51,645 nucleotides of DNA from an uncultured Prevotellaceae bacterium (GTDB lineage Bacteria > Bacteroidota > Bacteroidia > Bacteroidales > Bacteroidaceae), in assembly GCA_902775475.1 (NCBI GenBank), contig CACYME010000022.1:1-51645 (forward strand), in the 5' to 3' direction. Under the pieces are notes generated by a model that saw only the letters and a list, made by a program, of their open reading frames with translations, searched no databases and had not been told where the DNA came from. Both the position numbers and the translations under genes were made by a program. This document shows positions 1 to 7,618 of the stretch, in pieces (the stretch's first letter is position 1; each line of letters starts with the position of its first letter).

Positions 1-8
1 CAAAGGTA
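1..8 (-). promoter_or_regulatory. Possible -7 box of a leftward promoter at the window edge
   Basis: On the minus strand this reads TACCTTTG, a match to the Bacteroidetes -7 consensus TAnnTTTG. At the expected 19-base spacing the -33 position (28-31) is TTTT rather than TTTG. The gene it would drive lies outside the window. Confidence 0.35.
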
Positions 9-45
9 CAACTTTTTGGGCAGACGAAAAAATCTACCTCTCAGT

Positions 46-386
46 TTATGCGGTCATGCGGGTCTGTGTGGGTTGCCACGGAAAAATCCGGGTGCGCCAA
101 GATCCCGTTTTTTTAGGCGTAAGAGTAAACACCTTATAATTATTGTAGCCTGCCCATCCTGTTTGAAGCACATAAGTAATTGGGCAATATGATTCATCTG
201 GTACTGTGTAGTCGAATATCTGTTGAACAAATTCTGCATCAATTCCCAAATCAGCTGCAGGGTCTAGTGTAACAGGAACCCCAACTGTCGCATACAGATT
301 CTTTGTCTTCTCTGCCACTTGTATAGCTGCAGAAGCGTTTGCCATGCTTAAAAGAAAAAACATAAAAGCAAAAAATACTTCTTCAT
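46..386 (-). pseudogene. Secreted protein with a frameshift in its signal peptide
   Basis: Family not recognised. A start at 386 after an AGGAGG-like stretch gives MKKYFLLLCFFF and a stop at 348-350. A second frame from 363 gives MFFLLSMANASAA and stays open for 105 residues to 46. Adding one T to the six-T run (minus strand, near 354-359) joins them into a standard signal peptide ending in ASAA, so a one-base slip is the simplest explanation. The mature part (AIQVAEKTKNLYATVGVPV...) looks like a short exported protein. Its last ~15 residues follow another homopolymer (109-115) and may also be out of frame. The alternatives are a real start at 363, a sequencing error, or phase variation at the T run. 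Confidence 0.5.
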
Positions 387-458
387 CTTACTCCTCATGC
401 CTCCTTGCCCCCAGATTCGGCTTCTAAAAAGTTCTTGGAAGTTGTTCAATGACGACAT

Positions 459-496
459 AAAAAAGATGTGGGAACTTTCACTCTTACTCGTCCCAC
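459..496 (-). terminator. Terminator-like hairpin inside the leader of the secreted-protein gene
   Basis: On the minus strand GTGGGAC (496-490) and GTTCCCAC (475-468) form a stem, followed by a run of six T (464-459). It lies between the possible promoter at 778-808 and the start at 386. An open frame of 63 codons (637-446) reads through the stem and stops just beyond it, so an attenuator is conceivable. That is inference. Confidence 0.4.
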
Positions 497-777
497 AGCT
501 TGAGGCTCTTGCATGCCCTGAATAGTTGAACGAGCAAGCATAGAACCCACATTGATATGCATATACCTCTTGCGTGTAAAACACAAGAAACACTTGTATA
601 GACACATCACGTGAGCATCTACCCTCGCCATGTTCATGACTATTCAAAGGAGGTTGCAAGATTCCAAGCTGTCAAGAACAAGCGTTGAAGTAAACGCCTT
701 TTATTATGTCGTGGCTCTCATGGAGTGGCATCATGTCCGGACAAATCTGCGCTTTATCGAACTCTGAGAGTCGACTT

Positions 778-808
778 CAAAGTTACGAACAAAAATCCAA
801 ACCGCCAA
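778..808 (-). promoter_or_regulatory. Promoter, leftward, for the frameshifted secreted-protein gene
   Basis: The minus strand has TTG (808-806), 20 bases, then TAACTTTG (785-778). The ~40 bases around it resemble those around the promoter at 48061-48091 (both read CTTGGC...TTTTTGTT.GTAACTTTG). It would give a leader of nearly 400 bases. Confidence 0.45.
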
Positions 809-943
809 GGGATACGGATGATATTTTTCAAAAAACAGCCAATCGCCCTACAATAGCCCTACAATCGGCCTATCGGTCAAATATAACAAACATATTAGAA
901 GAAAGCAAATATTCTGGAGAAAACTGTTCCAAATTTCCACCCC

Positions 944-1353
944 TTTTGTCAAAATCTTTCACAGAAAAATTTGTTCACGGCGGCGATGCATTCTGGAGCG
1001 AAAAATGGCCGTTTTCGAGCCTTGGGGAGGCGTTGCCTGATGAAAAAAGAGGGGAAAATGTTAAAATTTTGCACACAACCCCTACTTTTGTGCACGATTT
1101 TTGCTCAGATTTTGCTACTTTTTGCGTTTCTGTAAGCACGCCAAATTTTCAAAAGTCAACGCCAAATTTTTCTGCGGCGTTGACTTTTGAAAACGTTCGA
1201 ACGACTTTTTTCGCCGAAGACGGCCCAACGAACTGATTTATAACCATTTAGAAAACCCTCGAAAAATGGGCTTTTTTTCGAACAAAAGTTGTTTCGCGCA
1301 GAAGTTTCGAAATATGGAGGCCAAAAACGGCCATTTTGTCAAAATCCTTCAAA
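944..1353 (+). repeat. 410-bp repeat family, copy A
   Basis: Bounded by near-identical direct repeats TTTTGTCAAAATCTTTCACA (944-963) and TTTTGTCAAAATCCTTCAAA (1334-1353). In the centre an 18-base perfect inverted repeat (1146-1163 and 1176-1193, arm TTTTCAAAAGTCAACGCC) closes a 12-base loop. Just before it is GTTTCTGTAAGCACGCC, shared by all copies. Copies C (29768-30178, inverted) and D (47596-48008) have the same length and order; B (about 8565-8925) is decayed. No reading frame is conserved, so it is either a non-coding RNA or a non-autonomous mobile element. Confidence 0.85.
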
Positions 1354-1427
1354 AACGATTGTCCCATTTTACGCATCATCCATCAGAACTGAAAATAGAT
1401 GAAGGGCATCTCTCCTGGCATCCCCTT

Positions 1428-1474
1428 TTCCTCTGCGTGGCTCTGCGCCCTCAGCGGCTCTGCGCGAGGCCCCA
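1428..1474. repeat. Short CTCTGCG-type simple repeat
   Basis: Three CTCTGCG words (near 1431, 1440 and 1459) sit in a GC-rich stretch between copy A and the stop of the zinc-ribbon lipoprotein. It is one of several short-period junction repeats in this window. No function is visible. Confidence 0.4.
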
Positions 1475-1520
1475 AAAGGACTGTTGCCGATGTCACTGTA
1501 GAGGCAGGAAAGCACTGCAT

Positions 1521-2564
1521 TCACACGTTCTCGGCTCCGCAGTAGGGGCAGCGACCCTTGTGGTGCAGATGGCGACCGCAACGGCCACAGGCATAGCGGG
1601 CCCGGCCGAAGCGGAACCAGCGCCAGAGGGCAAAGACGGCATAGAGCAGCAGCAGCGGATAGCCCAGATAGACAAGCGTGGTGACGGTGAAGACGACGTA
1701 GCAGACGGAGCAGACAGCCGCTAAGCCCAGCACATAGAGCAGGGCCTGACCTGCGGGTAGCGTGCGCACCACGTCGTAGAGTGCAGCGATGCCCACGATG
1801 AAGGTGGCCCAGACGGAGGCGATGAACAGCCCCAGGTGGAGGGGAACGGTGAAGGGGTTGAGCGTAGGATGGTAGTAGAAATGGCGCCACGACTCGGGGT
1901 TGACCAGCTGTATGGTGCTATAGAAGACTGCCGTGGCAGCGACGAGCAGGCAGAGGAGCGTGGGATAGAAGGAGTCGATGTCGCGGAAATGGACCATGTT
2001 GGCATGGCCACGATAGAGGCGTGTGACCACGAGGGAGGCCACGCAGAGCACCACGATGGCAAGCATGATGAGCAGGTGGGTGTCGGAGAAGAAGTCGATG
2101 AAGCGCGAGATGGGGTTGTCGGGTGCCACGGCGGTGAGCATGTCGGACTCGTGCACCCAGCCGATGGTCTGCTGGTCGCGGGCCACCTGCACCCATACGG
2201 AGTCGACGGTGTCGGAGGGCAGCGTGACGATGTCGCCCACCACCAGCGGGTCTTCTCGGTAGACGCTGATAGTGTCTACGAGCATGCCGCTGACGGCCTC
2301 GGAGGGTTGCTGCACGATGATTTGCAGGCTGTCGGCGGTGACCACGAAGTTGTAGTTCTGCGTGTAGTGATGGGTGGTGTAGAACGACACGGAGTCCACC
2401 TGTTCCTCGGTGGGCACCCATCCGTCGGGCGTCGTCGACTTCTCGTGGTAGCAGCCCGCCAGGAGAAGTGACAGGTGAAAAGTGATGAGTGATAAGCAGA
2501 ATCTACTTATCATCCGCTTTGCCAATATGTCAGACGTTCTTTTCATTTCCTTTTCGTTGATCAT
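1521..2564 (-). CDS. Lipoprotein/membrane protein with C-terminal zinc ribbon
   Basis: Not assigned to a named family. The chosen start at 2564 makes an ATGA overlap with the U32 stop and gives 347 residues; starts at 2546 and 2513 are also possible. A signal peptide ends in the lipobox LLAGC (Cys38). A soluble stretch of ~130 residues follows, with an SH3-like segment around VGDIVTL...IGWVHESD, then four or five membrane helices. The C-terminus has a zinc ribbon, CGRC...CPYC. It is the last gene of the metA-U32 run, probably co-transcribed. Oddly, the signal peptide (LSLITFHLSLLLAGC) is encoded by a simple repeat of TGA-rich units (2466-2500). A role in envelope sensing is possible but not shown. 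Confidence 0.75.
   Translation of the reverse strand: MINEKEMKRTSDILAKRMISRFCLSLITFHLSLLLAGCYHEKSTTPDGWVPTEEQVDSVSFYTTHHYTQNYNFVVTADSLQIIVQQPSEAVSGMLVDTISVYREDPLVVGDIVTLPSDTVDSVWVQVARDQQTIGWVHESDMLTAVAPDNPISRFIDFFSDTHLLIMLAIVVLCVASLVVTRLYRGHANMVHFRDIDSFYPTLLCLLVAATAVFYSTIQLVNPESWRHFYYHPTLNPFTVPLHLGLFIASVWATFIVGIAALYDVVRTLPAGQALLYVLGLAAVCSVCYVVFTVTTLVYLGYPLLLLYAVFALWRWFRFGRARYACGRCGRHLHHKGRCPYCGAENV
2466..2500. repeat. Simple repeat encoding part of a lipoprotein signal peptide
   Basis: Repeated AGTGATGA/AGTGACAGGTGAAA units on the plus strand. Read on the minus strand they encode the hydrophobic core of the signal peptide of the gene at 1521-2564. Confidence 0.6.
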
Positions 2565-4324
2565 TCTTCGCTCCAGACGTTCATCTGGCATTTTCGGCAG
2601 TCGAACTCCAGACGGAAACAGCGGCCGTCGCCCAGTCGGAGTGTGAGCGGCTCGCGCCAGGTAGGTCTCTTTCCGCCATGCTTCACGCAGTAGCCCAGCT
2701 CATGGCGCAGGCAGTAGCGGCACTGCATGAGAGGGGTGGGAGTTGAAGGTTGAGAGTTGAGTGACTTTTGTTGAGTGTTAAGTGTTGAGTGTTGAGAGAC
2801 TTTAGTTGAGAGTTGAGGAACGGAACTAAAGTCTCTCAACACTAAACTCTCAACACTCAACATGAGCATGCGCCTCATGGCGGCCAGCTGACTGCTGGGG
2901 ATGAAATAGGGGAAGTCGGCAGGCTGTAGCTCCACGGCTGTACACTCATAGGGGGTGCCTCCCAGGCGCGACAGCTGGCGCACGATGTTCTCGCGCTGCG
3001 GCGTGGCAGCCTGTTGGTGCTCCATGGGCAGCTCCACCTCGCGGTCGCCCATGCTGAGGGCAAAGCCATCGGCGGTGGCGCGGAGGGTCATCGTGACGGG
3101 AATCTTGCGCTCTGCGGTGGGCTTGGCGAGCAGGTGCTCCATGGCCTGGTCGTTGCTGCGATAGAGGGCAATGCCAGGACGGAGCGACGAGGGCATCGAC
3201 TGCGGGAAGAGGCGGTTGCCCTCTACCCTATTCACGCGGAAGCCCTCCAGCTCGCGTCGGGCATTGAAGAAGCAGAGGCCGTCGCCATTGGCGAAGGCAG
3301 CGGTGCCGGCCACGGTGAACGAGGGGCCGCAAAGCTTCTTGACGTGCCCCACGAAGGGGCCGATGGCCTTCGGCGTGTCGAACGAGGCCATCGAGGGCTG
3401 TCGTCCATGAACGAAATAGGTGGTATAGCCACGGTTGAACGTGCGGTTCAGGTCGGGCTCAAAGCTGTAGCGGCAGCGCCCCAGCGAGGCCCGCTCATAC
3501 TGGCCGGGATGGGTGGCTATGTAGTGGTCGAGTAGCTGGCTATAGGCTGCCGTGACGTTCTTCACATAGCCCACGTCCTTCAGCCTTCCCTCAATCTTGA
3601 ACGACACGGCGCCCGCCTCGATGAGCTGCCCCAGCTGTCGGCTGAGGTTCAGGTCTTTCAGCGAGAGCAGGTGGCGCTGGTGCTGCAGTTCCTTTCCGTC
3701 GGCATCGAGCAGGTCGAACTTCATGCGGCAGAACTGGGCACACTCGCCCCGGTTGGCGCTACGCCCGAAGCAATGCTCCGAGGCATAGCAGAGGCCGGAA
3801 TAGCTGACGCAGAGTGCCCCGTGGACGAAGACCTCGAGCTCCATCGGCGGCACCTGACGGTGGATGGCCGCCACCTCGTCGACGCTGAGCTCGCGGGCCA
3901 GCACGGCACGTCGGATGCCCTGCTCATGCAGCCACTGCACCTTCTCGGCCGTGCGGTTGTCGGCCTGCGTGGAGGCGTGAAGAGAGAGGGGAGAAAGATG
4001 GGAGGAGGGAGAAGTAAGGAGAGCGAGGAGCCGCATGTCCTGGATGAGCACCGCATCGGTGCCCACCTCGGCCAGCTGGGCGATGAGGCGGGCCGCCTGC
4101 GGCAGCTCGTCGTCGGTGAGCAGCGTGTTCACGGTGGCATAGACCTTGGCACGGTACTGATGGGCATAGTGGCAAAGCTCGGCAATGTCGGCCAGACTGT
4201 TGCCAGCGGCAGCGCGTGCCCCCCATTGTGGCGGACCTATGTAGACAGCATCGGCCCCGTGGTCGATGGCGGCCACACCCGTGGCCAGGTTCTTTGCCGG
4301 TGCCAGCAGCTCCAGTTTCCTCAT
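2561..4324 (-). CDS. Peptidase U32 family protein (RlhA-like)
   Basis: A 587-residue collagenase-like U32 protein. The U32 signature lies mid-protein: VFVHGALCVSYSGLCYASEH, then RSANRG and CAQFCR with clustered cysteines, the iron-sulfur ligands in this family. The C-terminal half resembles the DUF3656 region of long U32 proteins. E. coli RlhA, of this family, hydroxylates 23S rRNA C2501; a similar RNA-modifying role is inferred. The ATG at 4324 shares its A with the metA stop (TGATG), indicating translational coupling; the GTG at 4327 is a weaker alternative. Two repeat insertions are visible: about residues 100-116 (SPSSHLSPLSLHAS) and about 487-530, the palindromic-element peptide (LSVESLVLRDFSS...), placed just before the Cys-rich C-terminus (CRYC...CRKC). 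Domain order otherwise looks complete. Confidence 0.88.
   Translation of the reverse strand: MRKLELLAPAKNLATGVAAIDHGADAVYIGPPQWGARAAAGNSLADIAELCHYAHQYRAKVYATVNTLLTDDELPQAARLIAQLAEVGTDAVLIQDMRLLALLTSPSSHLSPLSLHASTQADNRTAEKVQWLHEQGIRRAVLARELSVDEVAAIHRQVPPMELEVFVHGALCVSYSGLCYASEHCFGRSANRGECAQFCRMKFDLLDADGKELQHQRHLLSLKDLNLSRQLGQLIEAGAVSFKIEGRLKDVGYVKNVTAAYSQLLDHYIATHPGQYERASLGRCRYSFEPDLNRTFNRGYTTYFVHGRQPSMASFDTPKAIGPFVGHVKKLCGPSFTVAGTAAFANGDGLCFFNARRELEGFRVNRVEGNRLFPQSMPSSLRPGIALYRSNDQAMEHLLAKPTAERKIPVTMTLRATADGFALSMGDREVELPMEHQQAATPQRENIVRQLSRLGGTPYECTAVELQPADFPYFIPSSQLAAMRRMLMLSVESLVLRDFSSVPQLSTKVSQHSTLNTQQKSLNSQPSTPTPLMQCRYCLRHELGYCVKHGGKRPTWREPLTLRLGDGRCFRLEFDCRKCQMNVWSEE
2732..2863. repeat. 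Palindromic TTGAGTG element inside the U32 gene
   Basis: Left arm of TTGAGAG/TTGAGTG units, then inverted core GAGAGACTTTAGTT ... AACTAAAGTCTCTC, then complementary CTCAACACT units. Translated on the minus strand it gives LSVESLVLRDFSS, STKVSQHSTLNTQQK and so on, with no stop. Compare the copies at 7885-8091, 9828-10008 and 10505-10691. Confidence 0.9.
3978..4024. repeat. Second, purine-rich simple repeat inside the U32 gene
   Basis: GAGAGAGGGGAGAAAGATGGGAGG-like units (split here: GAGAGAGGGG, GAGAAAGATG, GGAGGAGGG) encode the low-complexity TSPSSHLSPLSL segment near residues 100-116. This interrupts the U32 TIM-barrel region between recognisable strands. Confidence 0.55.
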
Positions 4325-5241
4325 CACTCAATCTTCGAGATGTCGTAAGGCGTCTCCTGATAGACGTAGTAGTTCACCCAATTATTATAGAAAAGGTTCG
4401 CGTGTGCGCGCCAGGAAACCATCGGCGGCAGCGCGGGGTCGTCGTTGGGATAGTAGTTGAAGGGGAGGTCGACATCGTCGCGCACGCCACGGTCGCGGCG
4501 GTACTCGTTGTCGAGCGTGTTGGGGGCATACTCCAGATGGCCGGTGATGAAGAACTCGCGGCCTCCGCGTGCCATGACGATGCTCACGCCGCTCTGCTCC
4601 GACTCAGCAATCAGCGTCAGCTCCGGCTGCTGCTCTATGTCCTCACGGCGCACCTCGGTGTGGCGGCTGTGGGGCATCATGAACACGTCGTCGAAGCCGC
4701 GGAAAATGGGCATCAGCGGGGTAAGCATACGCTGGGGGAAGATGCCGAACATCTTCTTCGGCAGCTGATACTTGGGAACGCCATAGTAATGGAAAAGCCC
4801 CGCCTGGGCAGCCCAGCAGATGAAGAGCGTGCTGGTGACGTGGGTGCGGGCCCAGTCGAAGATGTCGGTAATCTCGTCCCAGTAGCTCACCTGCTCATAG
4901 TCGAGCGTCTCCACGGGAGCGCCGGTGATAATCATGCCGTCGAACTTCTCGTTACGCATGGCGGCGAAGTCGCGGTAGAACATCATCATGTGCTCGATGG
5001 GCGTGTTCTTCGAGGTGTGGCTGCGCAGCTTCATAAAACTGATGTCGAGCTGCAGCGGCGTGTTCGACAGCAGGCGAATGAGGTCCGTCTCGGTGGTAAT
5101 CTTCAGCGGCATCAGGTTCAGGATGACAATGCGAAGTGGTCGGATGTCCTGAGCATGCGCCCTGGAATTGTCCATCACAAAGATATTCTCGCCCTTGAGC
5201 AAGTCTATGGCTGGCAGGCGGTCGGGAAGTCGTAGCGGCAT
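4324..5241 (-). CDS. metA: Homoserine O-acyltransferase (predicted acetyl-CoA specific)
   Basis: Activates homoserine for methionine synthesis. At 305 residues it is the normal length for MetA. The catalytic Cys142 sits in FICWAAQAG, with His235 and Glu237 in ITGHLEY, matching the E. coli numbering exactly. Residue 111 is Glu (TGAPVE). Published work on this family links Glu111 to acetyl-CoA use and Gly111 to succinyl-CoA use, so despite its name it is probably an O-acetyltransferase. It is the first gene of a minus-strand run with the U32 and zinc-ribbon genes and is transcribed from 5271-5302, divergent from relA. No SAM riboswitch fits in the short leader. Confidence 0.95.
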   Translation of the reverse strand: MPLRLPDRLPAIDLLKGENIFVMDNSRAHAQDIRPLRIVILNLMPLKITTETDLIRLLSNTPLQLDISFMKLRSHTSKNTPIEHMMMFYRDFAAMRNEKFDGMIITGAPVETLDYEQVSYWDEITDIFDWARTHVTSTLFICWAAQAGLFHYYGVPKYQLPKKMFGIFPQRMLTPLMPIFRGFDDVFMMPHSRHTEVRREDIEQQPELTLIAESEQSGVSIVMARGGREFFITGHLEYAPNTLDNEYRRDRGVRDDVDLPFNYYPNDDPALPPMVSWRAHANLFYNNWVNYYVYQETPYDISKIE

Positions 5242-5270
5242 CGGTCTCTATTTAGTCTTATTTTGGAATG

Positions 5271-5302
5271 CAAAATTACAAAAACTTTTCCACTGTGGCA
5301 AA
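5271..5302 (-). promoter_or_regulatory. metA promoter
   Basis: On the minus strand: TTTG (5302-5299), 20 bases, TAATTTTG (5278-5271). The start codon is 29 bases downstream. It is back-to-back with the relA promoter. Confidence 0.75.
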
Positions 5303-5319
5303 TATCTTGTCAGAAATAT

Positions 5320-5350
5320 TTTGCCGAACAAATTATATTTGCTACATTTG
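5320..5350 (+). promoter_or_regulatory. relA promoter
   Basis: TTTG (5320-5323), exactly 19 bases, TACATTTG (5343-5350): a full match to the Bacteroidetes housekeeping consensus, 24 bases before the relA ATG. Confidence 0.85.
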
Positions 5351-5374
5351 CAATGAAATTTTGAATTCTTCCGT

Positions 5375-7618
5375 ATGAACGAACAGATAGACTTCACCAG
5401 CGCAGAGCGTGAACAGGCCCTGACGCTGCTTGCCCAGCTGAGAGAGAAGATAGCCCCGTCGCTGCAAGAGGGCGACGAGGCGAAGACGCGCCACCACCTG
5501 ATGAAAGCCATCGAAGAGGGCCAGATGAGGCGCGACTTCTTCGGGCTGAACCCCGTGGTGACCAGTCTGCAGACGGCACTGCTGGCCATCGACGAGATTG
5601 GCCTGCGCCGCGATGCCGTGCTGGCCATCATGCTCCACCCCTGCATAGAGTGCGGGTTGCTCTCCATCGGCGAGGTGGCCGACAGCTACGGCCCCGCTGT
5701 GGGGCGCATCCTGCACGGGCTGGAGCGCATTCATGAACTCTACAAGCAGAACCCCGTGGTGGAGAGCGAGAACTTCCGCAACCTGCTGCTCAGCTTCGCC
5801 GAGGACATGCGCGTCATCCTCATCATGATTGCCGACCGCGTGAACCTGATGCGGCAGATACGCGACACGGCCAACGAGGAGGCCAAGCGCGAGGTGAGCC
5901 AGGAAGCCGCCTACCTCTATGCCCCCCTGGCTCACAAGCTGGGTCTCTACAAGCTGAAGAGCGAGCTGGAGGACCTCTCGCTGAAGTACCTTGAGCACGA
6001 CGCCTACTATCACATCAAGGAGAAGCTGAACGCCACGAAGGCCGCCCGCGACGCCTACATCGAGCGCTTCATCGGCCCCATCAACGAGAAACTGACGGCC
6101 ACGGGCATGAAGTTCCACATGAAGGGGCGCACCAAGTCGATACACTCCATCTGGCAGAAGATGAAGAAGCAGCACTGCCCCTTCGAGGGCGTCTACGACC
6201 TCTTCGCCATCCGCATCATCATCGACTGTCCACTCGAGGAGGAGAAGCAGCAGTGCTGGAAGACCTTTGCCATCATCACCGACATGTACACCTCGAACCC
6301 CAAGCGCATGCGCGACTGGCTCTCCGTGCCCAAGTCAAACGGCTACGAGAGTCTGCACATCACCGTGAAAGGTCCCGAGGACAAATGGGTGGAGGTGCAG
6401 ATTCGCACCGAGCGCATGGACGAGGTGGCCGAGCGCGGCGTGGCTGCCCACTGGCGCTACAAGGGCGTGAAGGCCGACGGCGGCGGCATGGACGAGTGGC
6501 TCAACGGCATCAGGCAAATGCTGGAAGACACCAGCGGCATCGAAGCTATGGACCAGTTCAAGATGGACTTGTATGACGACGAAATCTATGTCTTCACCCC
6601 ACGTGGCGACCTGCTGAAATTCCCCAAGGGAGCAACGGTGCTCGACATGGCCTACCACATCCACTCGAAGGTGGGCAGCCACTGCACCGGTGCCCGCATC
6701 CGCTCGGCTGAGGGCCGCTCGCCAAGCGACACAGGCCGCGTGGTCACCTTCCGCCAGGAGCTGCACTCTGGCGACCAGGTGGAGATACTCACCAGCTCCA
6801 CCCAGCGACCCAAGCAGGAGTGGCTCAGCATCGTGAAGACCTCGCGCGCCAAGTCGAAGATTCGCCTTGCCATCAAGGAGACGCAGCAGAAGGAGGCCCT
6901 GCTGGTGAAGGAGATGCTGGAGCGCAAGTTCCGCAACCGCAAGATTGACCTCGACGAGAGTACGATGATGCGCACGATGAAGAAGCTGGGCTACAAGGAG
7001 GCCAGCGACTTCTACCGGCAGCTGGCCGACGGAACGCTCGACGTTTCTACCGTCATCGACAAGTACATTGAGCTGCAGCAAGGCGACAAGGCCCCTGTGG
7101 GCGACACCCGCTCGGCTGAGGAGTTTGTCTTAGACACCTCCCAAATCTCAAGTCTCAAGTCTCAGGTCTCAGAAGACGTTCTCGTCATCGGCAAAGACCT
7201 CAAGGGCGTCGACTACCAGCTGGCCCACTGCTGCAACCCCATCTACGGCGACCGTGTCTTCGGCTTCGTCACCGTCAGCGGAGGCATCAAGATTCATCGC
7301 TGCGACTGCCCCAACGCCCCCGAGATGCGCCGCCGCTTCGGCTACCGCATCGTCAAGGCGAAGTGGAGCGGGAAGGGCGAGTCGCAATACCAGATTACCC
7401 TGCGCGTCATCGGCAACGACGACCTGGGCATCGTCAACAACCTGACGAGCATCATCTCAAAGGACGAGAAGCTGGTGCTGCGCAGCATCAACATCGACTC
7501 GCACGACGGACTCTTCCGCGGCAACCTCGTCGTGATGATGGGCGACACGGCACGCCTTGAGACGCTCATCAAGAAACTGCGCACCGTGAAGGGTGTGAAG
7601 CAGGTGGAAAGAATATGA
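5375..7618 (+). CDS. relA: (p)ppGpp synthetase, RelA/SpoT family, with degenerate hydrolase domain
   Basis: A 747-residue stringent-response enzyme that makes (p)ppGpp from ATP and GTP/GDP. The order is a HD-type region (about 40-165), synthetase (about 245-365, with GRTKSIHSIW and SNGYESLH), TGS (about 396-458), a Cys-containing region (HCCNP, HRCDCPN) and a C-terminal ACT domain. The HD pair is lost: the usual LHD is LHP at 87-89, and the first metal His is replaced near GLNPVV, although the late Asp (IADRV) remains. Hydrolysis is therefore unlikely. The loop before SNGY reads RMRDWLS, closer to the RxKD form of bifunctional enzymes than the ExDD form of RelA. A short repeat insertion (7138-7174) encodes SSLKSQVS between the helical and Cys regions. 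Its stop overlaps the next start (ATGA). Confidence 0.93.
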   Translation: MNEQIDFTSAEREQALTLLAQLREKIAPSLQEGDEAKTRHHLMKAIEEGQMRRDFFGLNPVVTSLQTALLAIDEIGLRRDAVLAIMLHPCIECGLLSIGEVADSYGPAVGRILHGLERIHELYKQNPVVESENFRNLLLSFAEDMRVILIMIADRVNLMRQIRDTANEEAKREVSQEAAYLYAPLAHKLGLYKLKSELEDLSLKYLEHDAYYHIKEKLNATKAARDAYIERFIGPINEKLTATGMKFHMKGRTKSIHSIWQKMKKQHCPFEGVYDLFAIRIIIDCPLEEEKQQCWKTFAIITDMYTSNPKRMRDWLSVPKSNGYESLHITVKGPEDKWVEVQIRTERMDEVAERGVAAHWRYKGVKADGGGMDEWLNGIRQMLEDTSGIEAMDQFKMDLYDDEIYVFTPRGDLLKFPKGATVLDMAYHIHSKVGSHCTGARIRSAEGRSPSDTGRVVTFRQELHSGDQVEILTSSTQRPKQEWLSIVKTSRAKSKIRLAIKETQQKEALLVKEMLERKFRNRKIDLDESTMMRTMKKLGYKEASDFYRQLADGTLDVSTVIDKYIELQQGDKAPVGDTRSAEEFVLDTSQISSLKSQVSEDVLVIGKDLKGVDYQLAHCCNPIYGDRVFGFVTVSGGIKIHRCDCPNAPEMRRRFGYRIVKAKWSGKGESQYQITLRVIGNDDLGIVNNLTSIISKDEKLVLRSINIDSHDGLFRGNLVVMMGDTARLETLIKKLRTVKGVKQVERI
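7138..7174. repeat. TCTCAAG simple repeat inside relA
   Basis: Tandem TCTCAAG/TCTCAGG units encode SQISSLKSQVS near residues 590-600, a linker between folded parts. This is the same kind of in-frame low-complexity insertion as in neighbouring genes. Confidence 0.6.

Larger units (their letters stand above)
387..943. other. Long leader/intergenic stretch without a convincing gene
   Basis: No recognisable gene. The stretch holds the terminator-like hairpin at 459-496, a short minus-strand frame at 637-446 (63 codons, no known family), and a promoter-like sequence at 778-808. Frames to the right of 706 on the plus strand run into the 410-bp repeat and are not credible proteins. Confidence 0.5.

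Noticed and set aside
446-637. 63-codon minus-strand frame in the first leader
   Set aside because: Not annotated as a gene because no family or ribosome site supports it. Kept only as part of the attenuator idea.
706-1236. 176-codon open frame on the plus strand
   Set aside because: Its second half is translation of repeat copy A; similar peptides come from copies C and D in other contexts, so it is repeat-derived and has no protein family.
1266-1724. 152-codon plus-strand frame
   Set aside because: Starts in repeat copy A and runs antisense into the zinc-ribbon lipoprotein gene, which has a clear signal peptide and CxxC motifs.
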